From Symbiodinium natans (Eukaryota; Sar; Dinophyceae; Suessiales; Symbiodiniaceae): 64,000 bases of DNA. Shown piece after piece: positions 10,776 to 23,031 of the stretch; within the stretch, counting starts at the first letter, position 1, and each line of letters opens with the position of its first letter. The position numbers were made by a program, and so were the translations under genes. Below the pieces are notes generated by a model that did no database searches, was not told the DNA's origin, and saw nothing but the letters and a program-made list of their open reading frames with translations. The stretch covers positions 62,001 through 126,000 of the forward strand of contig CAJNDS010002207.1 in assembly GCA_905221605.1 (NCBI GenBank). The letters are read 5' to 3'.

Positions 10776-11735
10776 ATGGGTTGCAATAGCTCGATGACCG
10801 TGCCGGCTTTGGAGGTAGTTGTGCAAGACGGGAAGGCAGCCAAAGCTCTTTTTGAGTTTTGCCGCAAGGATGAAAAAGCTGCCCGTCTGTCGAGAGCGCA
10901 CAGGCGCCCCGTGGACATGGATTCGTCATGGGATTTCGAGAGGACGCCTATTGCCGTGCCTTATGGCATGTCCGTCCGCCATGCGCCCACGCGGAAATTG
11001 CACGAGCGGCATCTGGAGAAGCTGAACCGTCTCAGATATGAACAGCAGTTCACTTTTGCTCTTTCTTGTTCACGACGAAGTAACGAAACGCTTAGTAGTC
11101 AGCAGTCGTTTCGGATAATGGCACTCAAAGTTGTCTTGCCATCTCTTCCAAGCTACAGCAAAGGCTTCCTCGCTGGTGTGGAGCATCAGCCCCAAGTGCT
11201 GGAGGACATGATCAACAAGCGGCGTGGTTCGCTTTCAGCCTGGGCCGTCCTTCTGGAGGAAAGTGAAGGAGTCGGTGAGCATGTTAAGCTGACACTCTGA
11301 GCCTCAACATGAGTTTCACATGGAATGAAGGCTTGCAGATGGGAATGCCTCACGCAGCCTGGCATACGTGAGTTAAGCGTGGAGCATCATGGAGCATCCA
11401 GGCCACCCTCTGGAGAACACTTAAAAAAACACTTCAATCATTCAAACAAGCCATGAAGTCCCGGAAGCCTGAAACCCTCAACAACCCCCGCACCTCGCTC
11501 ACGCATTTGACGCACGAATGGAACATTTCTTAACTTTCGAGTGCTAGCTGTCAGCAGCCCTTCTCTTGCACCAGGGCTCTTTTTCAGCCCTTGGGAGGTT
11601 CCTGCCGCAGCGTTTGTTACTCCTAGCACAGAGGAGGCAACATCAGCCTTGCCTCTTGCGAAGCCTTCGGTCCCCTCTAAGTGGCAAACAGAAGCAGAAA
11701 GGTTTCATGCACCTGCGCAGCATGTCTGCCCGTGA
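10776..11735 (+). CDS. Unidentified protein with N-myristoylation motif, two exons
   Basis: Exon 1 is 10776-11274 and ends at a good donor (G then GTGAGC, phase 1). Exon 2 is 11575-11735 after the acceptor TCTCTTGCACCAG and restores the frame, giving about 219 residues. The N-terminus MGCNSSMTVPALEVV fits the consensus for myristoylation of Gly2, and Cys3 is a likely palmitoylation site, so membrane attachment is inferred. The middle is rich in Arg/Lys and Glu (for example APTRKLHERHLEKLNRLRYE); the C-terminus is Pro/Ala/Ser-rich. No known family recognised. If the intron is not used, the frame still reaches a stop at 11300. Confidence 0.6.
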
Positions 11736-14452
11736 GCCCATGGGGTCTGAAGCTTCGTGCTTGAATGGCTGCAGGGCGCATGCTTATGAGTCAGCGGCTG
11801 CTTGTCCTCCCAGCTCCTGCAAGCCGTAGGCTAGCCATCTGCCCACAATCTCCAAAGCCCGACACGCGTCGGAACATCCTGGGACCCTCCTAGACCCTTC
11901 AGAGCCGATCGGAAGAGCTGTGAAGGGTTTACCATGGCTTACCGATGCGCTTCTGATGATGACATGTGACGACGTTCATCGCTTCTCTGGCTCCATGCTG
12001 CCATGCCTCTAATGTCACTAGTATTCTGCTAGTATTCATTAGTCTGACTGCCCGAGGCTTTGCGCCCGGGATGTCGCTCTCTTTGGATTCTGGATTCTCA
12101 AAGCGGTCTCGTGTGTGTCCACCTGCCACCATTCTTGGATTCTTGCCACCTCAGAAGTGGATGATGGACCTTCGCTGTTTGACGCGCTTTCGCGCCGTCC
12201 TGTGTCTGTTTGTTTGTTGTTTGCGAACGTTGCTGCGTGTTGGTCGTGCTGAGTCGTGCTTGGTGATGAAGTTCTCTGCTACCTGAGTGAAATCACCCTC
12301 CTTGCTCAGGTTAAGGCCCCTTAGCAGAGATCCAGAGTGTATTCAGGATTGGGGCAAGACCGCAGACCTGAGCAACTGCCCTGCAGTTCCAACATCGCCG
12401 ACGTGACATAGGAGTTTGCTATTTTAGTTCTCAATTGGAACGGGTTCGAGATTGGAATTCTGAGCTCGAGGCCGAGTGCTTCAATTTCTTTTTCTCCAGT
12501 TCATGGCCTTGTAGAGGTTCATGGCCTCAGAGGAGGATGTTAATTAGAGGTGAAAAGTTATTGCCGGGTTTCCCAATGGGCAATGGGCAATATCTGCGCA
12601 ATGGCTGAGACTCAGACCCCCGACGGCTAGAATTTCCCGGGGGGTGAGGTTGCTCAGCAGCAGCGAAGATGAGTTTTTCAAGTGCTTCGTGAGCTTTCAT
12701 GTGCTTGCTCGGTGTCGATTTTTTACTTTTATGAGCGCCTTTTGTGCACAGCAGAAGAAGTTAGTTTGGATACTCATGGCGCCTAGCAAACACTGGGCTT
12801 GGCTTATATTCGCAGTTGGACATGGACACGTGTGCCATATCTTCCCAGTAACTTCATTTTTTGGGAGAGATAGCCGGGTGAATGGTGGATGGGCCGAGCC
12901 ATGTCCAGTTCGAACTTACAAACACATCGGAAGTGCATGCGACCGGCCAAAAGTGGTGATCTGATAGCGAAGTAGCAGAGGAAGGCGGGGCGGCATGCAG
13001 ACTGTGCTTGCATGATGACATATGCAGATCGCTTTAGGTCCCATGCAAATAAGGTGATGAAGGCTCCAAACACAGTCGCCGATGCTGTTGTTGGATGTTG
13101 TTGCCGTTGATGGCGCCTGGATGTTTGCTTACATCTGCGCTGTTGTGTTTGGAGTGGACATTATGGGCGATCGTGGGCGTGGGTGGTTTGCAGGAGGCGC
13201 CTGTGCAACGCAAGCTCGTGCAAAGTCCTTAGTAGGAGAAGCCAAAACTTATGTTCCATTTGCTTGCAGCTAGACACAGTCATGGGCACCTCAAGATGAA
13301 CTGGCAGCCCAACGCCCCAACTTTAGATGCCAAACCTGTGCCATCCTGTGCCGAAACTCTGAATTCTTTCAGGTCGCGAGCAGTTTTCTTGGACGGGCTT
13401 TGCTGAGCCTCCTGGCCGCAAGCTGGTGACCTGCTATGTTCAGAGAGCCCTTGACGAGCCGCCATTTGTAGACTTGAAAAACGAGTGCAGCAAAACACTC
13501 TAAACGTCAAATTGCCTAAGGGGAAACATGGGTGGGCAGCAGAGGGTAGAGGGGTCGTTATCACACTGGGATTCGGGATGTTTGTCAAATCGAATCTTCT
13601 GTCTCGGAAGCTTAAAGCCCTTTAAAACGGGAAGAGAGCCTGAACCGTAGAGGGATTGAGTTAGAAGCTCTAACGCCCAGAAAGGGGCTCGCGATGACTC
13701 AGTGGGAAGCCCTGAGCCTGAAAAAAGGACTAGGACTCCTGAAGCCCTAAACGCAAAATGAAGGGATGGGTTGTGCTCGCGCCCCAGTCCCGAAGGGTAG
13801 CGGAAGTTGGAAGCCAGCGGGTTGGAGGAGCCCGAGAGATTGCCACGGTGGGGTTGCGACGTGACCGAACCACGGGAGTCGGGGATGGGCTCCTAGCACC
13901 GTCCCGGTAGACCGCGACGTGGATGTTTGAATTCATCACGTCCGAAGGACCATCGAAACTGTAATGCAGGTGCGAATTTGCCAAAAGAGCGAAGTGATCA
14001 GAGTGGCACCAGCGGCTTTGATCCATACTTCGCAAGCATGGACTTGCGTCGACATTGTTCTTGGGGTACTGGCGTGCCTCTGCTATGCTCTTCTGTGCCT
14101 GCGATACAGACCAGTGTGGGTTCATGCCTTTGTTGTGCACCCTCCCTCGAGCACCTTTTCTGTTCACACTGTTTGCGGATGCTGATGCGAGGCGTGGCTG
14201 TTCCGTAGACTGTACTCCTGGTCCAGGTGCTCGGGTGCTCAGGTGCTTGTCCCGCACGGTTGAGCTGGGCGGGTGGCAAAAAAGCCCCCTAGACATTACA
14301 CATAAACCACAAAATGACCCCTGGACTTCATCCCTAACCCTGCACCCGGCTCAGCCCGGCTCCCAGCCTCCCAGGCCTCGTGCAGGTGGTGCAGCGCATG
14401 TTGCCGGCCCCATTTCCTCAGACGATCGTGCCGTCACCAGCGCTGGGCTTAG
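11736..14452. other. No secure gene; one hydrophobic ORF
   Basis: Frames are short. At 13964-14185 a + frame encodes a hydrophobic helix (VDIVLGVLACLCYALLCLRY), possibly a membrane-segment exon. The rest shows no convincing coding sequence or repeats beyond short TA- and GT-rich patches. Confidence 0.4.
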
Positions 14453-14931
14453 CTGGCATGTGAGGAAGAGCTTTCCGATGTCGAAGGCTCAGCGTTGAAA
14501 ATCCAAAAGGCCAATAAGGTGTTGGAAAAAGAGCTTTCGTGCCACACCAAAGGTGTTCCAAACTGATCCAAACTGGACCACGCTCTGAGGACGCGGCAGA
14601 TGCCTTCCTAAGGAAGCTGGCCGCAGAGCACGTGCAAGACGCATCCGAGGCAGTGCGAGAACGTGGGGTAGTATCTGGGGCAGGCGGGTGAAGTGTAGGT
14701 AGAGGGAGTGTAGGTTTTTAAAACCCTAAAAGCATGTGCGCGAACAAGGCTGCGGGGAGTTACGGCCTTACCCTTGGTCGTATGCCTGGAGTTTCTTCGG
14801 TCTTGGAAGCTCCCCTGCAGGCCGCAGAGAGTTCTGAGCACGAGGAGTGGGGTGATTCTCCAGAGGTCCTGGAGGCTCGGCTGCCCACACATGGGTCTCC
14901 TCAGAACAGTGCAAGCTTGGAAACCGCCTAG
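14453..14931 (+). CDS. 3' end of an unidentified coiled-coil/acidic protein, three exons
   Basis: Exons 14453-14518, 14590-14667 and 14821-14931 all join in phase 0 and end at TAG. The first two give heptad-like helix (ELSDVEGSALKIQKANK, then DAADAFLRKLAAEHVQD), the last an acidic, Ser-rich tail (AAESSEHEEWGDSPEVLEA). The last acceptor has a strong pyrimidine tract. Upstream exons are not identified. Known-family assignment is not possible from this part; a structural or scaffold role is only a guess. Confidence 0.5.
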
Positions 14932-16560
14932 GAGGCCTGAACCTTGACCCTCTAGCCGCGAGGTCAATGTGCCGCCGCAGCCAGCCGGAAGCCCTGGGCT
15001 CTTGAGGCTATCAGGATTGGGGTATCACCGCAAGTTTTATTGTTACGATGTTGTTTGCGAGTGTCGTTTAGTCTTAGGGAAGCTGTTCTATATCGTGCCA
15101 TCCTGGTTACAGTAGGGTTCGGAGCCAGCGCATGCCGAAGTTGCTTCCCAACCAGATTCTCTCGGACTTTACTACATATATCTCGGCCGGCTTGTCTGCA
15201 GCACGTATCTGGATCGGGACAGAGAGCCACGGGTTTGCAAGCTGAGGGTTCGTAGGGAAAGTTGAGTATTCGAAACGCAGTTTCCTCTGCCGACCCCTAA
15301 ACCCGAAACAAGAGCTCTTCGAGACCATGAGGCCCATAAGGCACAAGGGGCACAAGCTTTCCGTTTAGAATTCCCACTTTTGCGGTCTTCTCTCTGCCTT
15401 GCCGCTGCCGGGGGCCTCCACTGCAGATGGAAGGACCGCCGCAAGTTCAGAGCTTGTGTGTGTGTGTGTGTAAAGCCAAGGAGGCAACGGCTTTCCTGAA
15501 ATCCCGCTCTGCAGTCCACCGAAATCGCGAAATCACGAAACATGAGCATCCTGCGTTGCCAGATGTTCTTCAAAACGACTTTCTCTCGCGGGATTCGCTT
15601 GGGGCCTCACAGCTACACCTTTGTTGGGGCAACAGTATACAAGCAAACCCTCGGCTTGGACCAAAGGTCTCGCCATGTTTCGCCATGTCTCGCCTACTTT
15701 TCGTTCGCGTTTCGGGTTGAGACTTTGGAGGTGCAGAGTTTGAGAGGGTCAGATGACTTGAGGCTTGGGGCGGGCCATGTGAAGCCGACAGAATCCACAT
15801 AATGATAACGCTGATGACATGGTGTGGCTGACAAGCGAGTAGTTGACAAGATGCGAAGCTGTAGCAAGTGTGGCAGGTGCACAGAATTTGCACGCTTTCC
15901 CACTGTCATGTGTCTTCATTGTTTGACTTCAAAGTGATGTGACTTTTGCATCGTTTTGTTGGACTCGTCGCTCGTCAGATGTCATCGCTTTACAGAGGCG
16001 CCATTGGATGGCTTTCGCTGGCACCTGCCTGCCTTGCAGCCGGAGCTTCATTCCGATATTCCGATGGCCCAAACAAAAACAGGACGCAAAGCCGCGTCCC
16101 GATCTTTGTCAAACACTAAGACCATCAGAACGGATGAAAACATGCAAGTTCACTGCGCCGGCCACACGTTCCTATAGATTCACATGTTCTCAATCGCGTT
16201 CGTGTCGAGCTTCGGGTGGGGGGTACTTGCGGTTCTCTGGGAATCCAGCCAGGAACCGCGGCGAGGCCCCCGGAGGTGGGTGATGAGCTCCGGGACTTTC
16301 TCAACGCACCCTTCCGGTGCCTCGTGTGACGCAACTTAGGGGTGCTTGGGATTTTGGCCCAGGGCTGTCTGGGCTTTGGGTGTGCCGTAGGAGTCTGTTT
16401 GAAGGGTTTAGGATGCGGTATGTCATGGTATGTCCTGTAGCCTCTTGCAGAGCTCAAGGCCAAATCAAATCAGATCGCTGGCCTCACCTGGCTTGTCGGA
16501 GCTGTGATGTAAAACCACCCAACACCGCAAACAAACAAACAACCCGTGAATCCCACAAAG
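14932..16560. other. No secure gene
   Basis: A short GT run (15456-15471) and a possible exon near 15480-15560 (frame with KEATAFLKSRSAVHRN). No phase-compatible partner was found. Otherwise apparently intergenic or intronic. Confidence 0.35.
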
Positions 16561-18139
16561 GCTCAATGTGGAGAGCTACGAAGACTTTGCAAAGCTGCTC
16601 CCGAGCCTGGGGCAGGAGGCCAGTAGCCGCGCGAGCGTGGAGGAGTGTCGGGGCGCGAGGGCATTGTGCGTTCTTCCTCGGTTTTGTTAGCCTGCGAAGG
16701 AGGAGTTGCGAAGGCTCAACATCGACCCCAAGATCTTCTACAAGAACCAGCGCCCGTTGCGGGCGAGCCAGTTCGTGCCCGAGGTGGTGAGAGGGCATAG
16801 GAAGGTAACCCCCGAAGCAAGAAACCATAAGAAAACCCAATTCTGCAGAGCCCAAAGTCTTGCCTTCCCCCCTCAAAAAGCGAGCGCAGTTTTGGTCGCT
16901 TGCGGGTTTCTGTTCGTGTTCCTTGTAAATGGTGCCACGGCCTCGGCCCCAGACTCCTCAGGACTTCGGCTTCGAGCCTGAGCCTGATGACCCTGATGGT
17001 CCCCTGCCGGCAGTTTTCCAGCCACCAGCACGCAGCTCGGAGGCTCGGAGGCTGAGAGCGGGCTGCGAGTTGGCGCAACCTGAGAATTCAACCCCCGCGC
17101 AGTACCAGCAGCGCACAGCCAACTTTTAGCTTTAGATGTTTGCATTGACGTTGCTGGCGTTTGCAGGCCAGTGCCAGCGCACCGGCTGCCGAGATCAATG
17201 CCGTGACTCCGGCAACCAGCGCCAGGGAACCCGAGCGCCTCGCCTCCGGTGGCGTTTTGGTGCTTTCGAGCCGACAGTTTCGAGTTTCCGAACTAGGCAA
17301 GGCTGTGAATGCAGGCAAAGTGCGAGAGTACAGGGCCCACAAGGCTTCTAGAAACGTGCTGACTCGGCGCAGGGTTTGTTACAGGTTTGTCGTGGATTTC
17401 ATGGGGGTATGTATGGTTTTTTTTGCGTCAGTGGGCATGGCAAATCGCGCTTTCACCCGCGTGCATTCCTAGTTCGAATTCGGGTTTCTGCCTCAGCCAT
17501 CCTCAGCACTGCGTGGGCTTTCACGCTTCGACCTCGCCTCTTCGCTTTTGGACGACTTTGCTCCGTGCGCCGGTTCTGCCCTTGGGGTGTGTTATGAAGC
17601 TACGGTGTGTTCGCGTATGCTCGATGAAGTGCTGTTGCTGTTGGGCCTTCCCTTGCGCACGCGGCGGAAGCTTTTTTGTGAGCCACTGCGCTCCTGGCCA
17701 AACTGGGCGTTTGAGGCCCTCAAAAGAAGTTCCTGTTTTCGGACCTGCAGAGCCTAAGGGCCTAAGCAACTCTTGAGAGCTGAGCCCCGCAGGGTGTGGC
17801 ATGTGTGGCACTCTGGCCACAAGTTAGGTACGACGAGATTGCGCTGGAGACGCAAGCCGAGACCTGTGGGGGCCGTCTAGGCCACGAGACACCGGAGGGC
17901 GTCTCGGCTTTGTTTAGGCTCAACTTTAATTTAGTGTTCAGCCTGGTTTCGTCTTCTTTTTCATCTAAACCTAAACATTGTGAGCCCAGCCAGTAGAAGA
18001 ACCTCTTGGACCCCTGGTCTCAGAGCCTGAGCAAAACAACCATTGAGTCGAAACACAAATCCCTGAACCGGTGCAGGACTTGGGTCGAAGCTGCAAATCG
18101 ACAGCTTGACGGAGGAGCGGAAGTGCAACACCAGCTCTG
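16561..18139 (+). CDS. Unidentified multi-exon gene, internal exons
   Basis: A chain of exons that fit in phase: 16561-16615 (ends ...FAKLLPSLGQ), 16700-16786 (EELRRLNIDPKIFYKNQRPL...), 16953-17012 (TPQDFGFEPEPDDPDGPLPA), 17167-17384 (Ala/Ser-rich, then LSSRQFRVSELGKAV), 17828-17874 (YDEIALETQAETCGG) and 18077-18139 (LGSKLQIDSLTEERKCN). Donors are GT except the first, which would be GA; acceptors are mostly AG then G. The product has an acidic Pro-rich linker and a Glu/Lys-rich helical segment. Neither start nor end is seen; it may continue into the exons from 19435. No family recognised. Confidence 0.42.
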
Positions 18140-18387
18140 GTTTGGGGTTTGGGGTTTGGGGTGTCGGGTTTCTTGTGGATGCCTGGCAAGAAAGGATGGC
18201 TCTGGCTCGGCAACGCCTGTAATTTCCACCGGAGCTTGAATATCCCTGAATCCCATGTGCTAAATCACTCAGCTATCTTGTGGAGGCATGTTCGGCGAAC
18301 ATCCACCGGATGAGACACCTGTAAGAGTCATTGCAGTAGTGCTCTTGCTTTCGTCTCGGCGTTGGTCGTTGTAGTTTGCCGGCACAT

Positions 18388-18412
18388 GAGAGAGAGAGAG
18401 AGAGAGAGAGAG
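18388..18412. repeat. GA dinucleotide repeat
   Basis: About twelve GA units, followed by AAGAAAGAAGGAAAGAAAG. Confidence 0.95.
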
Positions 18413-18660
18413 CCCGGCCCCACGCCCCCAAGAAAGAAGGAAAGAAAGAGCCCGACTTGAAGAAGGGCCTTCGTTTTTTGATTTGTGCGCTTTCGGTGAT
18501 CATGGAGCCAGGGAGCAGGGAATTTCATAAAGATCCGGGCTTTCAGACGAGTTGAAAGTCTGTGCGACACACCTCGCCTGGCAGCACTGGGGGTCGCCCA
18601 AGGGGGAGCGAGCCATGAAACCGACTGTTGAAGAGGACTGCCGCAAACATGGGGAGAAGC

Positions 18661-19200
18661 AGTTCCCAAGACACACTCAAGAAGAGATCCAGGCCGAGCA
18701 GGGAATCAAGCAAGAACCGGCAGAAACGCTAGCAAAGAAGAAGCGTCGTCAACGTTGGGGTGGACAACCCGCGCATCAAGAACGAGGAGAAGCAGTACTG
18801 CGACCAGGAGGAGGAGGGGAAGAAGAGCAAACAAAAACTTCCACGGTGACCAAACACACCGAAGATGGACAATGAGGAGGAGAAGCAAATGACATAACCG
18901 CACGGCGTCGCGGAGAGGCAAGGCTGGGAGAAAATAAAGATTGGGAAGAAACAGGAGCACAGCAAGGACCCCACGACAAAAGCCAAACTTATATGGAGGA
19001 GGGACAACTAGCAGCACGTGCAACAGAGCTTCCCGACATCGAACGCGCCATGCGCGACATCCTACATCCCCAGGCTCATCAGGCCAAACTACAACCGGCA
19101 TTGCTGAGGAGAAGAAGGCAGATATACCTGACACCGACAGCCACCCCGAGACACGCGGGTGGATGCAGTGCAAGCATCGTGGGGAGGAAGCTCAAGCAAC
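18661..19200 (+). other. T-depleted, purine- and A-rich block
   Basis: On the + strand T makes up only 54 of 540 bases (10%), while A and G dominate. All three + frames are interrupted; the longest have Lys/Arg/Glu/Gln-rich content. It could be an exon-rich remnant of a degraded gene or element, or a sequence with a strand-biased mutational history. No protein family recognised. Confidence 0.5.
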
Positions 19201-19434
19201 GGGGTCCTACGGGGGCCAAGAGCAATTGCTGCAACGACTCGGCAGTGGTCCTTGGCAGATCAGGCAACGGGGCCCTCCCCCAGCCATAGGAGGGCCGGGT
19301 GCGCCCTCCGCACGGGGAGGGGGAACTCCCTCTCCCCATGCCCAGAAGAAGAGAGGCTTGAGGTTTAGGGATTTTCAGGATTCCGGTTGAAAGCAAGCCT
19401 TTGAAAGAAGGCGCTCGCAAGCAAAGCCCCGAAG

Positions 19435-20346
19435 CGAGGATGGCGACGAGCCGGACTTCCGGAAGGAGCTGCTGAAGGATCGAGACGACAGAGACGGCAT
19501 TAGCTTGATGGTTGTGGGGTTATGCAATAGCGGGGCTTCGGGGAAGGAGCGTTGCCTCGGAGCTGTTGTCAGCAGTTTTTTTAACACAATGATCTAGAAG
19601 GCTTGTAGTGCAGTGATGCCCCGAGCCCGCACAAAAGACCATTGGGCCGCTGGGCCACGAATGATTCCTTCCCTGCCCCCTCCGGCTAGTGGAAGAATGT
19701 TGGGGGCTTCGGTGTGTGCACATGAGCGGAATGCACGTGCACTTTGTGGGCGGGGCTGACGTGATATTCTTCCAGTCCCGACACTTGCCAGGAAGGGGAG
19801 GAGGAGGATGCAGTTGAGGCCTTCTCTCTGGACCCGGACTCTTGGCTGCCAAAGAGTGGCGCTTGGCCACTACCCACAGCTTGCAAAACGACCATGAACA
19901 GTGTGACTCTGTTCACGGTTCGTCGTGAGACAGTGGGGCCCCACTCTAGAATGCCACCGAGGCCAATTTCAGCTTTTCGTGGAACCTCGCTATGTAGCTA
20001 TAAGGGGATCTACTGAACTAGAACCACCCCTAAAGGCATACACCTCAACTCGCATTATTGCCACTGCATTCCCAGCACTCGTATCCGACCTGTGCACCCT
20101 GCGACTAGATTGCCTCCTCAAGGACTTTGACTACGACAACCCGCCGGAGGGCATGTCCAGCAAAATTGACCCGCGGGATCTCCGCGAGGCGGTTTATAGG
20201 GTTTAGAGTGGGGGTTGAGAGAATCTGCGCAACGAGGTTCTGGTTCTTGAGCAGTTTGAGACCAGGTGATGAGGGTGAGCCCTCCGCCGCCACGGGAAAG
20301 CAATGTCGAAGAGGATGTCGCAGAAGACGCTGTCCACGAGCCATGA
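19435..20346 (+). CDS. 3' part of an unidentified acidic protein, four exons
   Basis: Exons 19435-19510, 19792-19855, 20076-20191 and 20266-20346 join without a frame break (phases 0, 1, 0) and end at TGA. Pieces visible: EDGDEPDFRKELLKDRDDRD, EGEEEDAVEAFSLDPDSW, LRLDCLLKDFDYDNPPEGMS, and a tail VSPPPPRESNVEEDVAEDAV. Three of the four acceptors are AG then G or follow pyrimidine-rich sequence. The product is strongly acidic. Upstream exons may include those at 16561-18139, but no joining exon was found. No family recognised; function unknown. Confidence 0.58.
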
Positions 20347-21100
20347 ATTCGAAAAGGGGAGACCTAAACGAACCAAACAGCCCAATGGCCCCAACGAACT
20401 CTCAATCCTGAATGCCGTGCACACAGCTCAAGGGGTTCTCCCTGGAGCTGCATTGCGCATGGGCTGAGTTCTAGGTGCAGAAGCTTATCTCCTAATAGCT
20501 GTTGAGGCCGGGGATCGTGCTATCGAGACTAGAATCTCTAGCCTCTCCTGGAACTTTCGGGAACCGGGCGCCTTTCGCTGAATCGCACGCTGCGTTCTCA
20601 TCGGAGCTAGGACTTCTTGTTTGTGTTTACCGAATGGGCAGCCTGCCCAGTCACATGTTAGTCCTCAGCTTGCATCTCCAAAACGTTAAATCAAAGACCC
20701 AAAGAACAAGAGTTGAACATTGAGGACCAGATTCAGAGGGTGTATATAGATTGACGTCCCATGGGGCTTGCAGTGCAACGCTGGCGAGCCGGCAGCATGC
20801 ACCGTCGGACGGGAAGCAGCCCGAGGCGCGATTCGTGTGGCCTCAAGAGGGAGGTTACTTTGAGTTCCGTGTCAGCTGGCAGTAGTGCCGTGAATCCTTC
20901 GGCGGCAGGAAGTGTTTTGGAGCTCTGGCTGCTGACCATGAGGGCTGGCGAAGGCCTGAAAAATGCTTGGGGTGCTTCCACAGGGCAGCCTGTGACATGC
21001 CCTCGACCGCGATCACAACCCTGGTTTTCTGAGAGTCTTTCTGCGTTTTTTGGCCCAGCCAAGCAAGGGCACCCAGGCCAACATCCAGAAACGATCTTCC
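20347..21100. other. No supported gene
   Basis: Only short frames on both strands; a - strand frame of 195 codons running across 20733-21320 includes an ATATAC microsatellite and is probably spurious. Confidence 0.4.
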
Positions 21101-21109
21101 AAGCATTCC

Positions 21110-21830
21110 AGACCTGAACATCTACAAGAGTATTCAGAGCCCAGAAGAGGAGGCAACATCTCATGAGACCCCCTATGCACTTAGGCCTGGACTTCTGGTC
21201 ATGCAGCGATGCCTCGGTCGTGTGGCATCGGCTGCGCGAGACCGTGAGCCGCGGGCCCAAGGGGCCGGGTGTATATATATATATATGTATGTATGTATGT
21301 ATGTATATATATATATGCAAAATCGCTACTGCAACTCTTCACAAAGTGGCCTTTTGTGTCTTGTACAGGATACGTCACCTGGGACCCCACATCGCCCTTG
21401 CGCACCTCCATGGACAAACTTGCCCAGCTGGTGCCTCTCTGGCTCGAAGGCGGACGGGGAGGGCAGTTTGGGGCTGCGGGCTTGATGTGGCATTCTGGCA
21501 ACAGTCTTGGGGCTCGGTTTAATCGTGGGGAGCGGGGAGGTCAGCGAATGCGCCATTCCAGGACGCCCGGTCGAGGGGGGCCCTTGCGCTGCAGGCGAAG
21601 CCTTCTTCACGCCGCCTGGCTTTGGCAATTGCCAAAAGCTGCAACCCCGAAGTTTTGCAACTGTCACATTGCTGCTGCGACCCTGCAGCCGGAGAATCCT
21701 TCTCTTTATCATTGGCCTGTTCCGAACCGCAGGCTTCTGGACTTCCTCATGTCTTCGGTCCAGCAGATCCGCGACGATGCCAGCTTCTCCATGGACCGCT
21801 TGGTGGACGCCCTGATCCTACTGCGCCTGA
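21110..21830 (+). CDS. Unidentified gene, scattered exons around a TATG repeat
   Basis: Three protein-like stretches: about 21110-21240 (DLNIYKSIQSPEEEATSHET), an exon from 21369 after TTGTACAG (YVTWDPTSPLRTSMDKLAQL), and an exon from 21733 after CCGCAG (LLDFLMSSVQQIRDDASFSM then DRLVDALILLRL). The last is helical and the most convincing. Donors could not be fixed, so joining is not shown. No family recognised. Confidence 0.38.
21271..21316. repeat. TA/TATG microsatellite
   Basis: ATATAT and GTAT units in tandem, within what appears to be an intron of the surrounding gene model. Confidence 0.95.
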
Positions 21831-21849
21831 GGACCCTCCAAACAACAAC

Positions 21850-22975
21850 AGCCCTGAAGCTTCAGATAACACATAACAGTTGTTCAACAACAGCAACCGA
21901 TTCGGGGAAGGCTGAGACCCTGGGGCCCCGCGCTTGAGCAAGCCAAGCATGGTCTAGTCACTTAGCCACGCTGCACTCCCACGGAACACTCCCACGGAAG
22001 AGGCAGCGAACCATTCATACTTGGCGCGATCCATGCCTGCGTCCGTTAGGAGCTCCGACACCTGCAGATGCATTTAGGATGTTTTGGGGATGCCTGATAC
22101 TCATCACGGTGTCAGGATGCCGTCCATTTCAGCCGCCATGTTTTCAACCTGGCCCATCTTTGGAGTTTTGGCTCTGGTGCAGCAGACGCTGCCTCAGATA
22201 CAATATCAGAGCTCAGCTGAGGGGCTTGGAGTTTGGCTGTGTGCCGGGCAGAAATTCTTCAGGAACAGATGTGGCACGACGTACTCTTGAAACTCTTGCC
22301 CTGCAGCAAGTCTTCAACCCTGAGACTGTGTAAGTCTATCCATAGAGTAGGCCCCTAGACAGGCCCAAAATCTGAGGAAGCTGCTGCGTCTGGGGGGTGG
22401 CGGTGTCCCTGCCCACAGTGGCTTGGAGCAGCGGGATGAGGCCAGGACGCGCTTAGCCACCTAGCAACGCTCATGCGATCCGATTTGACTTGTCCACTGC
22501 TGCTCCTTGTTAGATATGAACTGCTGCTGTCGTGTAATCAGATGAGGCTGTATACTGGTCAGGCTTGGAAGACTGGTAACTTTATTGGAAACGCGCGGCG
22601 GATCTAACAACGAGAAACCTTGGCCATTCCTGGGTTCAAGAAGGATTTCTGTCCGGACGCGACTGGACGGGGAGAGCCCAAACACAGGTCGCTGCCGTGA
22701 AAAGGGTGCACAGCAAAGGAAGCAGCATGAGCCGCCATGCGTCCGTGCCAAAAAGAGCCCCCTGCTCAAGGCTATGCCCTTTGGGGAGACGATGGGTGCT
22801 TTCTCGAGCCGCCCGGATGCAGAGTTCTTTTCTTGTCTAAACTGCCAGTCGCAAGCCCAATGCCCCCCAGCCCTTCAAGCTTTCGTGGCCAGGCGTCTGC
22901 GAAGCGGGACAGGAGCAGCTTTGGGATGCTTTAAGCCTTAAGCCGAAGCCTCCCATAATCTGCAAGAAGCATAGG
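21850..22975. other. No secure gene
   Basis: A + frame at 22084-22290 (68 codons) and another at 22585-22941 (118 codons) are open but show no family features. The second is Arg/Gln-rich and overlaps a 102-codon frame on the other strand. Confidence 0.35.
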
Positions 22976-23031
22976 AGTGAAGATGCTCGAACTGCAGGAG
23001 CTGCGAGGCATCCTGAGTGACTGGCTGGAGG
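22976..23031 (+). CDS. Probable exon, unidentified
   Basis: Starts after AG (22974-22975) and reads KMLELQELRGILSDWLE before a GTGGGC donor. The composition is that of an amphipathic helix. A longer reading continues through EVGRSEAKALLDV. Partner exons are not certain. Confidence 0.35.
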
